A DNA stretch of 64,000 bases from positions 23,272-87,271 of the IMG/VR virus record IMGVR_UViG_3300043788_000049, one strand, 5' to 3'. The position numbers and the translations under genes were made by a program. The notes beneath the pieces were generated by a model. That model made no database searches. It was given only the letters and a program-made list of their open reading frames with translations, and was not told the origin of the DNA. This DNA comes from a virus. Of the stretch, positions 1-7,006 are shown one piece after another; position 1 is the stretch's first letter; every line of letters starts with the position of its first letter.

Positions 1-50
1 TATAAAGCGGGTGGGAGCCGTTTAACCACAAAATCCGGTGATGCGCCAGC

Positions 51-239
51 GTGTCATGGCAAGACCTCGCGCCAAATGACTATCTGATGGTCCGGGTAGA
101 ATTTTCTGGCGATAGGGTCCCAAAAGAAGGTGACATGAAGCTTCAGTCTCTCGCGGATGCGCCCCGTCAGGGCTTCAAAATAAACCCAATCCTCAACTTC
201 TGGCGCTTTGATGGGGGTCAGTTGGCGCTCTCGACATAG
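51..239 (+). CDS. possible small hypothetical protein (GTG start)
   Basis: A 62-codon frame starts at GTG and ends 22 bases inside the 3' end of the convergent minus-strand gene. The frame is closed upstream by a stop at 39-41, so it is not the tail of a longer gene visible here. Composition is protein-like (mixed charge, aromatic residues near the C terminus) and base composition is less GC-rich than the neighbours. No family is recognised and there is no clear ribosome site, so it may be spurious. Bases 1-50 hold nothing recognisable. Confidence 0.3.
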   Translation: MSWQDLAPNDYLMVRVEFSGDRVPKEGDMKLQSLADAPRQGFKINPILNFWRFDGGQLALST

Positions 240-826
240 AGCGTCATCGTGGTCGAAACGCCGGTGGCGCCGGAGCCAGAGATCGCCTCAAGCGTCCAGT
301 AGATGAGCGCGGGGGTCCCGGACTGCAGGCGCAGAGAGACGACCGTCCCTGCTCCGGTCAGCGGCGAGCAGCGGGCGTAAGCCCCGTCGCCGCCCTGGAT
401 CATCGTGCAGGAGAAAGAGCCGAGATAGCCGGCGGAGCCGGTAGCGATGAGATAGGCCGCGCGATCGCCATTGGTCATGGTCGGCGCGGCGGCCCATAGA
501 TCGACCTGGATCGTCTTTGCGGGCCACGCGGTCGAAGTCGGATCGCTTGAAATCAGCCGAACGCCGGTCAGGATTGTCGGTAGACCTCCCGGCGATCCTG
601 GAGGCACGAAGGACGGGATGACGCCATTCGCGGGGGAAATCCATTGAGCGGCGGAATAGGCCGTAGTCTGGGTGGTAAGGGTGAAGCTGCTGCTCGGGTC
701 CGCATCGTTGATGGCGAAGGCGGGAGAGCCGAAGAGAAGCGCGGCCACTAAGGCCAGCCCAGAAAGGTAGGCCGCTAAGGCCAGCCCAGAGAAGATAGAG
801 CGCAGCATCGTGGTGGTCCCTGCCAA
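218..826 (-). CDS. secreted hypothetical protein with signal peptide
   Basis: A 202-residue protein with an N-terminal hydrophobic segment ending in an A-F-A signal-peptidase-like site near residue 38, followed by a Ser/Thr/Gly-rich beta-type body. This looks like an exported or virion-surface protein; no family is recognised. A second Met at residue 7 (808) is an alternative start and gives a more typical signal peptide. The hydrophobic core contains a duplicated S-G-L-A-L block produced by a 27-bp tandem repeat. It is the last gene of the leftmost minus-strand block. Confidence 0.6.
   Translation of the reverse strand: MAGTTTMLRSIFSGLALAAYLSGLALVAALLFGSPAFAINDADPSSSFTLTTQTTAYSAAQWISPANGVIPSFVPPGSPGGLPTILTGVRLISSDPTSTAWPAKTIQVDLWAAAPTMTNGDRAAYLIATGSAGYLGSFSCTMIQGGDGAYARCSPLTGAGTVVSLRLQSGTPALIYWTLEAISGSGATGVSTTMTLYVESAN
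744..797. repeat. 27-bp tandem duplication in a signal-peptide coding region
   Basis: Two adjacent copies (744-770 and 771-797) of about 27 bp share the core ctaaggccagcccaga and differ at a few positions. In the minus-strand gene they encode two successive nine-residue hydrophobic units beginning S-G-L-A-L, so the duplication lengthens the signal-peptide core without shifting the frame. Confidence 0.8.
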
Positions 827-858
827 GGCGGCCTTCGGAATAGCACGGCGCGAGCCTG

Positions 859-1245
859 TTAGGGAAGGATCAGCGGCGGCCCCTTGACCGTGGCGTCATC
901 GGGTGGGACGAGCCCGGTCTTTTGCTGAAATTCAAGATATTCGCCGGAATTGCAGGGCGTGAAGACGACGCGCGCGCGGTCCCAATCTGGCCTACCGCCC
1001 GAGGCGTCGGCGGTTTCACGGATTTGCGTCTTGACGGCTCTGGTCAGTAAATCATCGATCCGGACGTCCTGAGTGTGCCTACGACACAGATGGCAATCGT
1101 GCATGCTGACGATGGGCTTGCGGATTTTCTCGTGCCAGCCAACGAAGGGGACCAGAGCGCAAGGGGCATACGCGCCGTTTTCATCGCATCCATGCGAGTC
1201 ACAGCGAAACCCGAAGAGAGTGGTCCCTTCAACTCGACGTGCCAT
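859..1245 (-). CDS. cysteine-rich small hypothetical protein
   Basis: A 128-residue protein. The start was chosen at Met 1245, which overlaps the upstream stop as TGATG; a longer frame to 1320 would run deep into the upstream gene. Cysteines occur as C-x4-C near residue 15 and C-x2-C (C-H-L-C) near residue 52, with additional Cys and His, so a zinc-binding fold is plausible. The family is not recognised. It is translationally coupled to the tail-anchored protein upstream. Confidence 0.6.
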   Translation of the reverse strand: MARRVEGTTLFGFRCDSHGCDENGAYAPCALVPFVGWHEKIRKPIVSMHDCHLCRRHTQDVRIDDLLTRAVKTQIRETADASGGRPDWDRARVVFTPCNSGEYLEFQQKTGLVPPDDATVKGPPLILP

Positions 1246-1871
1246 CAGCGGAGCGCCCACTGAACGATCGTGGCGATGAGGGCCACAAAAGCGGACGCGA
1301 CTATCGCTACTAAGCTCCAATCAAGCCGAAGCGGCTTGGAGGAGAATGAAACTTGTGATGGCTGCGTCCTTGTCAGGGACTGCCACACCAGATGCTCATT
1401 GAGCTTCTCGTTCTTGTCCTCGATCGCGCCGAGAACATCCATGGCATGGAATAAAGCTCCGGCGCTATCGACGTAATAAATGCCATGGGGCGGCCCATAG
1501 CCGTGGACGGTCAGCACATTTCCGCCCCAATGGATATTGTAGGCCATCAAAAGGCCATGAGCCGCCTGAGTCGGCGCATAATCCTTGAGCGTCTCGCAAT
1601 ATTCTCTGACCTTTGCGGCATGGTCGGGATTGGCAAAGACCGAATCAGCCGGACAATCGAGCTGGGGCGGAACTTCGGGGATGATGGTGGGGGCGGGGGC
1701 AGGCTGGCTATAGACGCCGGCCTGTTGATAGGTGCCGCCGCCATACGGCTGGGTTGCGAGAACTTGCCCCATCCCCGACAGCCCATTGCCGCCGCCGCCA
1801 TATTGGCTTAGGGCGTGCTGGTAGGCTTGGGTGGCGGCGTTCATCTGCGCGAGCATCGCTGGGTGCATCAT
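1245..1871 (-). CDS. hypothetical protein with C-terminal membrane anchor
   Basis: A 208-residue protein. The N-terminal third is Gly/Gln/Tyr/Pro-rich and probably disordered. The middle (about 75-165) looks globular. The last 25 residues form a single hydrophobic helix (about 183-205) ending in Arg, a tail-anchor topology. Start and stop overlap both neighbours, so it belongs to one polycistronic unit. No family is recognised; a structural or membrane-associated phage role is only a guess. Confidence 0.6.
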   Translation of the reverse strand: MMHPAMLAQMNAATQAYQHALSQYGGGGNGLSGMGQVLATQPYGGGTYQQAGVYSQPAPAPTIIPEVPPQLDCPADSVFANPDHAAKVREYCETLKDYAPTQAAHGLLMAYNIHWGGNVLTVHGYGPPHGIYYVDSAGALFHAMDVLGAIEDKNEKLNEHLVWQSLTRTQPSQVSFSSKPLRLDWSLVAIVASAFVALIATIVQWALR

Positions 1872-2287
1872 CCACCCGCCACGAAATCGAGCAGCTCGCG
1901 AGCGATTCGGATGAGGTCTGCAGGCGGGGAGCCAGTGGGTAGCGACGAAGCCGCCATTTTCAGGACCTCCATTCTGATTTCCGGGGTGGCGGCGCTTTTG
2001 CCGCCGGATAGCCCCGTTGTCTCTGCGGGACGGTCCTTCATGGACTGCGCTTTCATGAGCGCCTGACGGGTTTCCGGGTCGATCCCAGCGGGGAGGGCTG
2101 GCGGTGCGCCTTCGTCCTCGGCAGGGGCGTTCGGGTCGATCACCTGCTTGGGGTTCGGATTGGTCCCGTCAAAGACATGGACGCGCTCTAAGGGCACATG
2201 CTTCTCCTTCTTCTCAGTCTTCCGAGCTTCGAGGGTTGCGGCCCATTGGCGGGCGCGGCGCAGCCGGCGGCTTTCGGACGCCGCCAC
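1868..2287 (-). CDS. hypothetical protein, basic N terminus
   Basis: A 139-residue protein. The first 30 residues are rich in Arg/Lys/Glu, the middle is Pro/Ala-rich and probably flexible, and a helical C-terminal segment ends D-L-I-R-I-A-R-E-L-L-D-F-V. Its first 74 bases overlap the end of the upstream gene in another frame, so the true start may lie further downstream, but no better Met is visible. It ends in an ATGA overlap with the next gene. Function unknown. Confidence 0.5.
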   Translation of the reverse strand: MAASESRRLRRARQWAATLEARKTEKKEKHVPLERVHVFDGTNPNPKQVIDPNAPAEDEGAPPALPAGIDPETRQALMKAQSMKDRPAETTGLSGGKSAATPEIRMEVLKMAASSLPTGSPPADLIRIARELLDFVAGG

Positions 2288-2858
2288 TTATCGAACCCTC
2301 GGCGACGCGCTTGGCGTAGGCCAGAATATGCTCGGCCAGCGCTTTCTGGACCTGAACGGGATCGTCATTGCTCAGAACAAGATTGCCCTTGATGTTCGAG
2401 CCCTCAATGTCGGGCGACCGGATGATAAGGGTTATCAGCTTCGAGTGGAACAGCTTCGCGATCTGGGCCAAATCCGCTTGGAGGGCGTGGCCGAGGGCTT
2501 CGGGGAGGTCCTTGGTGATCGGGGCGGCGAGGATGGCGGAGGCGATTTCCTCGTATATGAAATTGGCTTTATGGTCGGGACAATGAGCCCGCGCTATCTC
2601 CGCTGCCCGCTCGAAGGCGAGACGACGTTCAGAGCGGAGAACGCTCGTTGCCCTATCTTGACATTTACATTGAACGTCGGGGGCGCAGAGTAAGGCACAC
2701 CATTTTCGAGCCTCACTTTGTAATTCCCGCGCCCTCTCTTCCATCTCGCTCATCTCATCCCCCTTTGGAGCTAGTGAAGAAACTATTCTACACGAACCAA
2801 GTACAGGTCCATGCAATATGATCAATCCGGCTTGACTTAATGCTTCGTCGAGGGTCAT
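2214..2858 (-). CDS. hypothetical helical protein
   Basis: A 214-residue frame whose Met at 2858 follows AGGGAA with 7-nt spacing. An equally good start is Met 2753, preceded by AAAGGGGG. The body has Cys-containing segments (C-A-L-L-C, C-K-C) near residues 50-62 and a long mainly helical region with charged faces. The C terminus is Pro/Arg-rich. No family is recognised. It follows the 28-residue membrane peptide by 10 bases. Confidence 0.55.
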   Translation of the reverse strand: MTLDEALSQAGLIILHGPVLGSCRIVSSLAPKGDEMSEMEERARELQSEARKWCALLCAPDVQCKCQDRATSVLRSERRLAFERAAEIARAHCPDHKANFIYEEIASAILAAPITKDLPEALGHALQADLAQIAKLFHSKLITLIIRSPDIEGSNIKGNLVLSNDDPVQVQKALAEHILAYAKRVAEGSISGGVRKPPAAPRPPMGRNPRSSED

Positions 2859-2868
2859 GGTATGTTCC

Positions 2869-2955
2869 CTATCCACCAGCCTTGTATATAATCCAAAGTT
2901 GCTGAGCAGTTACAGCAACTATTAAGCCAGTGATGAACCCGAGTAAAAACAACAT
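2869..2955 (-). CDS. 28-residue membrane peptide
   Basis: A short frame (Met at 2955, TAG at 2869) encodes M-L-F-L-L-G-F-I-T-G-L-I-V-A-V-T followed by a short polar tail ending K-A-G-G: one transmembrane helix. An AAGGGA ribosome site overlaps the end of the upstream gene, whose TGA lies just before this start. It sits exactly in the otherwise empty gap between two genes, which supports it being real. Function unknown. Confidence 0.6.
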   Translation of the reverse strand: MLFLLGFITGLIVAVTAQQLWIIYKAGG

Positions 2956-2956
2956 C

Positions 2957-3343
2957 TCATTTCCCTTTGGAGTCGGTCAGCGCGGCGCGGGCGAGCAGCA
3001 CCATGCTGCCAGTGCGGAGATTAGGATTTGAAGCGATGTTCTCCAGCGCCTCCCGCAATCGCGCGAGTTCGGATTCGGCTTCCTCTCGCCGTCGGCTTGC
3101 GCTAGCCGCCCATATTCGCCAATGCAGCACATCATCCTCGAAAGGATGCGCGGTTAGGTTCAACCCCGCGACTGTATCTTGCGCCTCCTGCAGCGCGGCG
3201 ATGAGACGGCGGATACTTTTGGCATTGCGAACAATCCACGCGCCGAGATTTTCATAATCGGCTTCGCTGCTAAACTTCGCCGTCTGGTCTATGCGACTAA
3301 GCAATTCCCCAATCAGCGCTTCAATCTCGCTCGGATCGCTCAT
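2957..3343 (-). CDS. coiled-coil hypothetical protein
   Basis: A 128-residue, mostly helical, charged protein with a heptad-like segment R-R-R-E-E-A-E-S-E-L-A-R-L-R-E near residues 86-100. The Met at 3343 is preceded by CGTAGGAGAACCG. The same 13-base leader precedes the gene starting at 3780, so leaders have been duplicated. No family is recognised. Confidence 0.6.
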   Translation of the reverse strand: MSDPSEIEALIGELLSRIDQTAKFSSEADYENLGAWIVRNAKSIRRLIAALQEAQDTVAGLNLTAHPFEDDVLHWRIWAASASRRREEAESELARLREALENIASNPNLRTGSMVLLARAALTDSKGK

Positions 3344-3352
3344 TCGGTTCTC

Positions 3353-3538
3353 CTACGATGGGGAGGAAGGAGTGTTTGCTATTTTCTTCTTCGCCTCTTC
3401 AAGGCAATGAATGGCGACTTGGATGAGGTAGGCATTCCGCACATCTGTTGGGTTCTCCCACCACAGCTTTAGATTGCCCTCGGCTTCCCTGACGTTTTTC
3501 TGGGCAGTGTCGCCCAGAGGAAGAACAAATAATCCCAT
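3353..3538 (-). CDS. small hypothetical protein
   Basis: A 61-residue protein starting at Met 3538 after a GA-rich ribosome site (AGGGAGAGGGAG); a TTG at 3562 would only prepend Arg/Glu residues encoded by that site. The composition is polar and helical, with Trp-Trp near residue 25 and a Lys-rich C-terminal helix. No family recognised. Confidence 0.55.
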   Translation of the reverse strand: MGLFVLPLGDTAQKNVREAEGNLKLWWENPTDVRNAYLIQVAIHCLEEAKKKIANTPSSPS

Positions 3539-3558
3539 CTCCCTCTCCCTTTCTCTGC

Positions 3559-3780
3559 TCAATCAGGTGAACGCGGAACGAAGGGAGTAGTCATGCCATC
3601 GGCACTGGGGGATGTTGGGAAAAGTGGCGCACTTCCGTCTCTGATGTGTTTTATGAAGCGCTGTTGGACCTCATTGGTGGCAGTATCCCAATCCCATTCG
3701 ATGCCGGTCCAAGCACGAGATGTTTCCTCGTAAAGAGCCTTGGCGGCTTTAACGATCGTCGTTGCTGAAATAGCGCTCAT
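3559..3780 (-). CDS. small hypothetical protein
   Basis: A 73-residue protein with a tryptophan-rich middle (W-T-G-I-E-W-D-W-D, about residues 24-32) followed by an amphipathic helix and a Pro/Ser-rich tail. It has a strong ribosome site in the duplicated CGTAGGAGAACCG leader. No family recognised. Confidence 0.55.
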   Translation of the reverse strand: MSAISATTIVKAAKALYEETSRAWTGIEWDWDTATNEVQQRFIKHIRDGSAPLFPTSPSADGMTTPFVPRSPD

Positions 3781-3815
3781 TCACGGTTCTCCTACGGCGC
3801 CCAAACGACACGCGG

Positions 3816-4022
3816 TCATGCCGGCCGCTTTGCGGCTTCGACAATCGACTGGACCATGAGGGCGTCGCGGATGATGGTCGCTACGGCCTCCTGGCGGGTT
3901 TTATAGCCAAGGCGGGCGATGAGGCGATCGAACAGGGCGAGGTCCGGCCCCTCGATCGTGACGATGGCCTGGATCCCGATTACCGGGCGCTTGTCGTCTT
4001 CGAGGAGATCATCTTCGGTCAA
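3816..4022 (-). CDS. small ribbon-helix-helix-like protein
   Basis: A 68-residue protein starting at TTG that overlaps the upstream stop (TTGA). Residues 18-58 have the pattern of a short strand followed by two helices (V-T-I-E-G-P-D-L-A-L-F-D, then L-G-Y-K-T-R-Q-E-A-V-A-T-I-I-R-D-A-L), as in ribbon-helix-helix DNA-binding proteins. It could regulate phage genes, but this rests on pattern only. Confidence 0.5.
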   Translation of the reverse strand: MTEDDLLEDDKRPVIGIQAIVTIEGPDLALFDRLIARLGYKTRQEAVATIIRDALMVQSIVEAAKRPA

Positions 4023-4246
4023 AGGCCAGCCTCTTCTGCTGTGAGGATTCGATTATCGCTGCGCCGGTCGAGTTCTTTGGCCGCAGCCCTGAATAATCCG
4101 GCCAAGCGGGCCGCGGGGATAAGATTATCGTCGTCGCGCTGGGTTGCAATGCGAAAGGCGTTGCCGTCGTCCAACTCGACGGTCAGATAAACCCAGACCC
4201 CGTGCTCGTCGCCGCCGTAGTTGATGGCGGTGGATTTGACTTTCAT
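4019..4246 (-). CDS. small hypothetical protein
   Basis: A 75-residue protein starting at Met 4246, overlapping the upstream stop by four bases. The N-terminal half looks like a small beta sheet (alternating hydrophobic residues around G-V-W-V-Y-L-T-V), followed by a helix containing A-A-K-E-L-D-R-R. No family recognised. Confidence 0.55.
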   Translation of the reverse strand: MKVKSTAINYGGDEHGVWVYLTVELDDGNAFRIATQRDDDNLIPAARLAGLFRAAAKELDRRSDNRILTAEEAGL

Positions 4247-4476
4247 TTGAGCGCCTCGTCGATCATCGCTTGCCAGAACCCTTCTGCAACCTCTGCCGGT
4301 TCTCCGATGATTTCTCCAACGCCGCATGCCGCTACCATCGCCTTGGTCGGCTCGCGCATCGCGGCGATGGCGTCACGCGCGACGGTGCGATGCCAAATCT
4401 TCTGGCGATGATCTAACTCGTCCCATGCATCGCGACCGGCTATCGCTATTGCCACGCGCTCAACCATCTCGCTCAT
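4243..4476 (-). CDS. small hypothetical phage protein
   Basis: A 77-residue protein starting at Met 4476 in an ATGA overlap with the upstream membrane protein. Pattern: E-R-V-A-x-A-I, W-D, R-x-x-A-R-x-A-I-A-A-M, then a C-terminal W-Q-A-M-I-D-E-A-L. This resembles small proteins repeatedly found in phages of alpha- and gammaproteobacteria; their function is unknown. Confidence 0.6.
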   Translation of the reverse strand: MSEMVERVAIAIAGRDAWDELDHRQKIWHRTVARDAIAAMREPTKAMVAACGVGEIIGEPAEVAEGFWQAMIDEALK

Positions 4477-4658
4477 TTCTTTCTCCACCAGTCCTCGATC
4501 CTGACGTCCTCGATACGGTGTCTCCGGGCATGCCGTTCGGCCCGGACTGATTCGGCGATCATGAAGGGCGCGATCATCAGCATCGGCAGCAGCCAAATCG
4601 GGATGGTGACAATCGCCAGGACGACGAGGATGATGGTGTGGCTGAGCGGCTCGTCCAT
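4473..4658 (-). CDS. small membrane protein
   Basis: A 61-residue protein with one or two hydrophobic helices (about residues 8-40, rich in I/L/V/M) and a positively charged Arg/His/Lys C-terminal tail ending D-W-W-R-K-K. The Met at 4658 lies just after the stop of the 34-residue peptide upstream, with GGGAGAGGGAA as ribosome site. Part of a run of tiny membrane genes; role unknown. Confidence 0.6.
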   Translation of the reverse strand: MDEPLSHTIILVVLAIVTIPIWLLPMLMIAPFMIAESVRAERHARRHRIEDVRIEDWWRKK

Positions 4659-4659
4659 T

Positions 4660-4764
4660 TTATTTCCCTCTCCCAATCCACCACCACAAAAAACAATATC
4701 CGCCCACGAATAGGATCGTGCCGAAGATGAACACAAGGCCGCCCTCATAGGAGCCCTCATTCAT
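4660..4764 (-). CDS. 34-residue membrane peptide
   Basis: The frame from Met 4764 to TAA at 4660 encodes a peptide with a transmembrane helix (about residues 8-30: L-V-F-I-F-G-T-I-L-F-V-G-G-Y-C-F-L-W-W-W) and a short basic tail. It overlaps the upstream stop (ATGAATGA) and is followed two bases later by the next Met, so it fills the gap exactly. Confidence 0.6.
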   Translation of the reverse strand: MNEGSYEGGLVFIFGTILFVGGYCFLWWWIGRGK

Positions 4765-4957
4765 CCCAATTAACCGGCTGGCCGCGAGATTTTTGGGCGC
4801 GGGCGCATAAATCTAAGGTCAGAATATCCTTGCGGATTTGCGCGCCCTGCGCCCAGGCCAGCTCCCGCCACGAGTTGCGGTCTGTGACCATCCAGCCATC
4901 GACGATGAATAGAGCCGCCATGATCAGCACGTAGACGGCGACGCAGACCTTGCTCAT
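4757..4957 (-). CDS. small N-terminally anchored membrane protein
   Basis: A 66-residue protein starting at Met 4957 in an ATGA overlap. The first 23 residues form a hydrophobic helix (V-C-V-A-V-Y-V-L-I-M-A-A-L-F-I-V) followed by a soluble helical domain with Trp and Arg. It could be a small inner-membrane protein; an i-spanin role is possible by topology but not supported by position. Confidence 0.55.
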   Translation of the reverse strand: MSKVCVAVYVLIMAALFIVDGWMVTDRNSWRELAWAQGAQIRKDILTLDLCARAQKSRGQPVNWDE

Positions 4958-5184
4958 GCCGGCATCCTCTCGATGAACATCTTGTTGATTTCGAACGATC
5001 GCTTTTTCCCCTCCCACCGCACGATCACCGTCTGGGTCGGGTAGTGATCCTTGATCGGGTCGGCCACCACGGTCCCGAAGTCCCCATAGAGGTCGAGCCG
5101 GAGCGAACTTTGCCCCAGGTGCGAGAGGCGGACGATTTCGCCTCTGCGGTAGCGATCGCCGGAGAGATAGGTCACGTCGCTCAT
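4954..5184 (-). CDS. small hypothetical protein, SH3-like beta fold
   Basis: A 76-residue protein of alternating strands: Y-R-R-G-E-I-V-R-L, F-G-T-V-V-A-D-P, Q-T-V-I-V-R-W-E-G. The order resembles small SH3-like barrels seen in phage and plasmid proteins. No specific family is recognised. Overlaps both neighbours by four bases. Confidence 0.55.
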   Translation of the reverse strand: MSDVTYLSGDRYRRGEIVRLSHLGQSSLRLDLYGDFGTVVADPIKDHYPTQTVIVRWEGKKRSFEINKMFIERMPA

Positions 5185-5477
5185 TTGTCCGACTTCTTGT
5201 CTTCTGACGCTGGTTTCTCGGCCAGATGCTCTAGAATCCGCTCAGCTAAGGCTTTCGCATCGGATGGGATCATGACGACAGAGGCACGGACGCCTACTTC
5301 CCTGCCAATATATTGGTCGAAGAAAAATATCCGAATGAGCCCAGGATAGACCATGAAGGCGGCGCTATTGCAGAAAACTGACGGAAAATCTCCATGCTTG
5401 GAAATTGTAATGTCCGCCTCCTGGCTCATGGATGGCCCTCGTTTAATCGCCTCAAATAATTCCTCGATGCGGCTCAT
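5181..5477 (-). CDS. small hypothetical protein
   Basis: A 98-residue protein starting at Met 5477 (overlap with the upstream stop). Helix at the N terminus (E-E-L-F-E-A-I-K-R-G), central beta strands including I-R-I-F-F-F-D-Q-Y-I, and a Lys/Asp/Ser-rich C terminus. No family recognised. Confidence 0.55.
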   Translation of the reverse strand: MSRIEELFEAIKRGPSMSQEADITISKHGDFPSVFCNSAAFMVYPGLIRIFFFDQYIGREVGVRASVVMIPSDAKALAERILEHLAEKPASEDKKSDK

Positions 5478-5770
5478 GGCTTTTTCACCCCCATGACGAG
5501 TTGCGCCCAGGCGCGGCCGTTGAGCGGGCACTGGTGATTGACTTCCGGCGGCTCGGGCTCCGGGAAGGTCGCCCCCACCGTCGCGCGGCTTCGTCGGTGC
5601 TCCGCGTAGCGCGCTTTATATTCCGGGCAATCTCTGGCGGTCATGCCGTCGAAAAGCTGGGCCTTGCACTCGCCGCAGGTCGCCAGCGGCTTGAGGGCCG
5701 GCAATTCGGGCAAGGGCGGCGGCACGGCGGCGGCGGTGACTTTGGGCTTGCGTGGCTTGCGGGGGGTCAT
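5474..5770 (-). CDS. small zinc-ribbon-like protein
   Basis: A 98-residue protein starting at Met 5770, in TGATG overlap with the upstream gene. The N terminus is Lys/Pro/Ala-rich. A C-x2-C pair (C-G-E-C) near residue 32 and two further single cysteines (about 48 and 81) could bind zinc, but the spacing is unusual. Function unknown. Confidence 0.5.
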   Translation of the reverse strand: MTPRKPRKPKVTAAAVPPPLPELPALKPLATCGECKAQLFDGMTARDCPEYKARYAEHRRSRATVGATFPEPEPPEVNHQCPLNGRAWAQLVMGVKKP

Positions 5771-6240
5771 CACCAATTTCCTTCGCCGACGGCCTGACGG
5801 GCGATGAAGATAGCTTGGTCCAGCCGATCGATCGATGAGTGCGCCGGAACGGGATTGTTCTCACGCCATTCCTTGTGCGTCATAAACCGCGCGATTTTCT
5901 TGAGCGCGTCTTCCCAGACCTTCGCGACCCCTGGCTCGGTAAGCCGTGGTTTTGGGGCCTCCACCTTGGCGCAGGCGGAGTTGAGCCGTGCGCGCTGGGT
6001 TGGCGAAATGACCCCGTGGCCCTCGGACACCGCATAAACCTCGCCGCAAATATCGAGCAGTTCGCGGATGGCCAATTCGGAGGGGATCGTTTTTACCGGA
6101 TTGGCGAGCAAGGCCAAGTTCCGGGAGATCGAGGTCAAGACAGTCAGTTGGGTGATCTGAACCAATCCCCTCAAATCCTCTTTAGGAAATGCCCTGCCGA
6201 CTTCCCGAATCAGCGCGTTCACAGCCTCAAGATCGCTCAT
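5770..6240 (-). CDS. hypothetical helical protein
   Basis: A 156-residue protein, almost entirely helical by composition, with leucine- and isoleucine-rich segments between residues 20 and 75 and a conserved-looking C-terminal helix (R-L-D-Q-A-I-F-I-A-R-Q-A-V). The start overlaps the upstream 51-residue gene by ATGA. No family recognised. Confidence 0.6.
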   Translation of the reverse strand: MSDLEAVNALIREVGRAFPKEDLRGLVQITQLTVLTSISRNLALLANPVKTIPSELAIRELLDICGEVYAVSEGHGVISPTQRARLNSACAKVEAPKPRLTEPGVAKVWEDALKKIARFMTHKEWRENNPVPAHSSIDRLDQAIFIARQAVGEGNW

Positions 6241-6392
6241 TTCGCCCTCCGCGCGTGGCTATTCAAATACCGCTCCGGGTTCTTGATCTTCGTCGGCTTG
6301 GTCCCCGCCCGGCGGTGATATTTCGCCCATCGACGAACACCGCCTCGCACCGGCGGCGTCCCGGCCGCATCACGCTCGCTGGATTTGCTCAT
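6237..6392 (-). CDS. 51-residue basic peptide
   Basis: Met at 6392, TGA at 6237, overlapping the next gene by ATGA and the previous one by 23 bases. It is very basic (R-R-W-A-K-Y-H-R-R in the middle, Arg/Lys C terminus), suggesting nucleic-acid contact. No family recognised. Confidence 0.5.
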   Translation of the reverse strand: MSKSSERDAAGTPPVRGGVRRWAKYHRRAGTKPTKIKNPERYLNSHARRAK

Positions 6393-6597
6393 TCTGCTTC
6401 CCCCTCTTCCTGGCCGCCAGCCTTCGCTCCGCCAGATACTTCCTCAATTCCCGCGCCGCCTGCGCCAGCGCCTTCTTGGCGTCCGCCTCAGCCCATGCGC
6501 GCAGTTCTTCCTCGGTTATTTCCGCTCCCGCTGTAAGCTCTGCCGCCAATCCGGCCCGATCAATCGCGCCCAGACCTTCCCGATCAGCCGGCGACAC
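6370..6597 (-). CDS. small charged helical protein
   Basis: A 75-residue frame with a GTG start overlapping the upstream gene by 82 bases in another frame, so the real start may be an in-frame TTG further down. The second half is a long charged helix (A-R-E-L-R-K-Y-L-A-E-R-R-L-A-A-R-K-R). Function unknown. Confidence 0.45.
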   Translation of the reverse strand: MSPADREGLGAIDRAGLAAELTAGAEITEEELRAWAEADAKKALAQAARELRKYLAERRLAARKRGKQNEQIQRA

Positions 6598-6794
6598 CGC
6601 CGCTTCGACAGCCTATTACCCAACACCCTCGGAACCCCCAGCCCCAACAATTCCTCCCGCCACCGCTGGTCCCATTTCAGCAGCCACCCCTCCATCGTCG
6701 CACTCCCGAACGGCCCAGCAGCCCCGCTCCGGTAAATCCTCAGCACAACCCGCCGCGGACTTTCCTTCGACACAGCCCGGATCGGCCGCTTCAT
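6516..6794 (-). CDS. small basic hypothetical protein
   Basis: A 92-residue Arg-rich protein starting at Met 6794, overlapping the upstream stop by ATGA. Three tryptophans occur in W-D-Q-R-W-R-E-E-L-L-G-L-G-V-P near residues 41-55. A nucleic-acid role is possible; no family recognised. Confidence 0.5.
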   Translation of the reverse strand: MKRPIRAVSKESPRRVVLRIYRSGAAGPFGSATMEGWLLKWDQRWREELLGLGVPRVLGNRLSKRRCRRLIGKVWARLIGPDWRQSLQRERK

Positions 6795-7006
6795 TTCGGG
6801 GCCTTCTTTCGCTCGCGGTATTTCTCGGCGCAGCCACTATCGCAAAACCATAGCCCGTAAACCTTGATCCACGTCCCGGCCTGTAGAGCCCGAAGCGCGC
6901 TCCGTCGCGAATAACCAAGCCCTAAATTCGCCTCCTGGCACCACGGGCAAACTACGCCCCAATCGGCGACAAGCTTCCCATCCCGCGTGTTGTTTGCCGT
7001 CATCAT
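6791..7006 (-). CDS. small zinc-finger-like protein
   Basis: A 71-residue protein starting at Met 7006 (ATGATG overlapping the upstream stop). It carries C-P-W-C (about residues 20-23) and later C-D-S-G-C (about 55-59), a two-pair cysteine arrangement that could bind one zinc ion, and ends in a Lys/Arg tail. Probably a small nucleic-acid-binding protein. Confidence 0.55.
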   Translation of the reverse strand: MMTANNTRDGKLVADWGVVCPWCQEANLGLGYSRRSALRALQAGTWIKVYGLWFCDSGCAEKYRERKKAPK

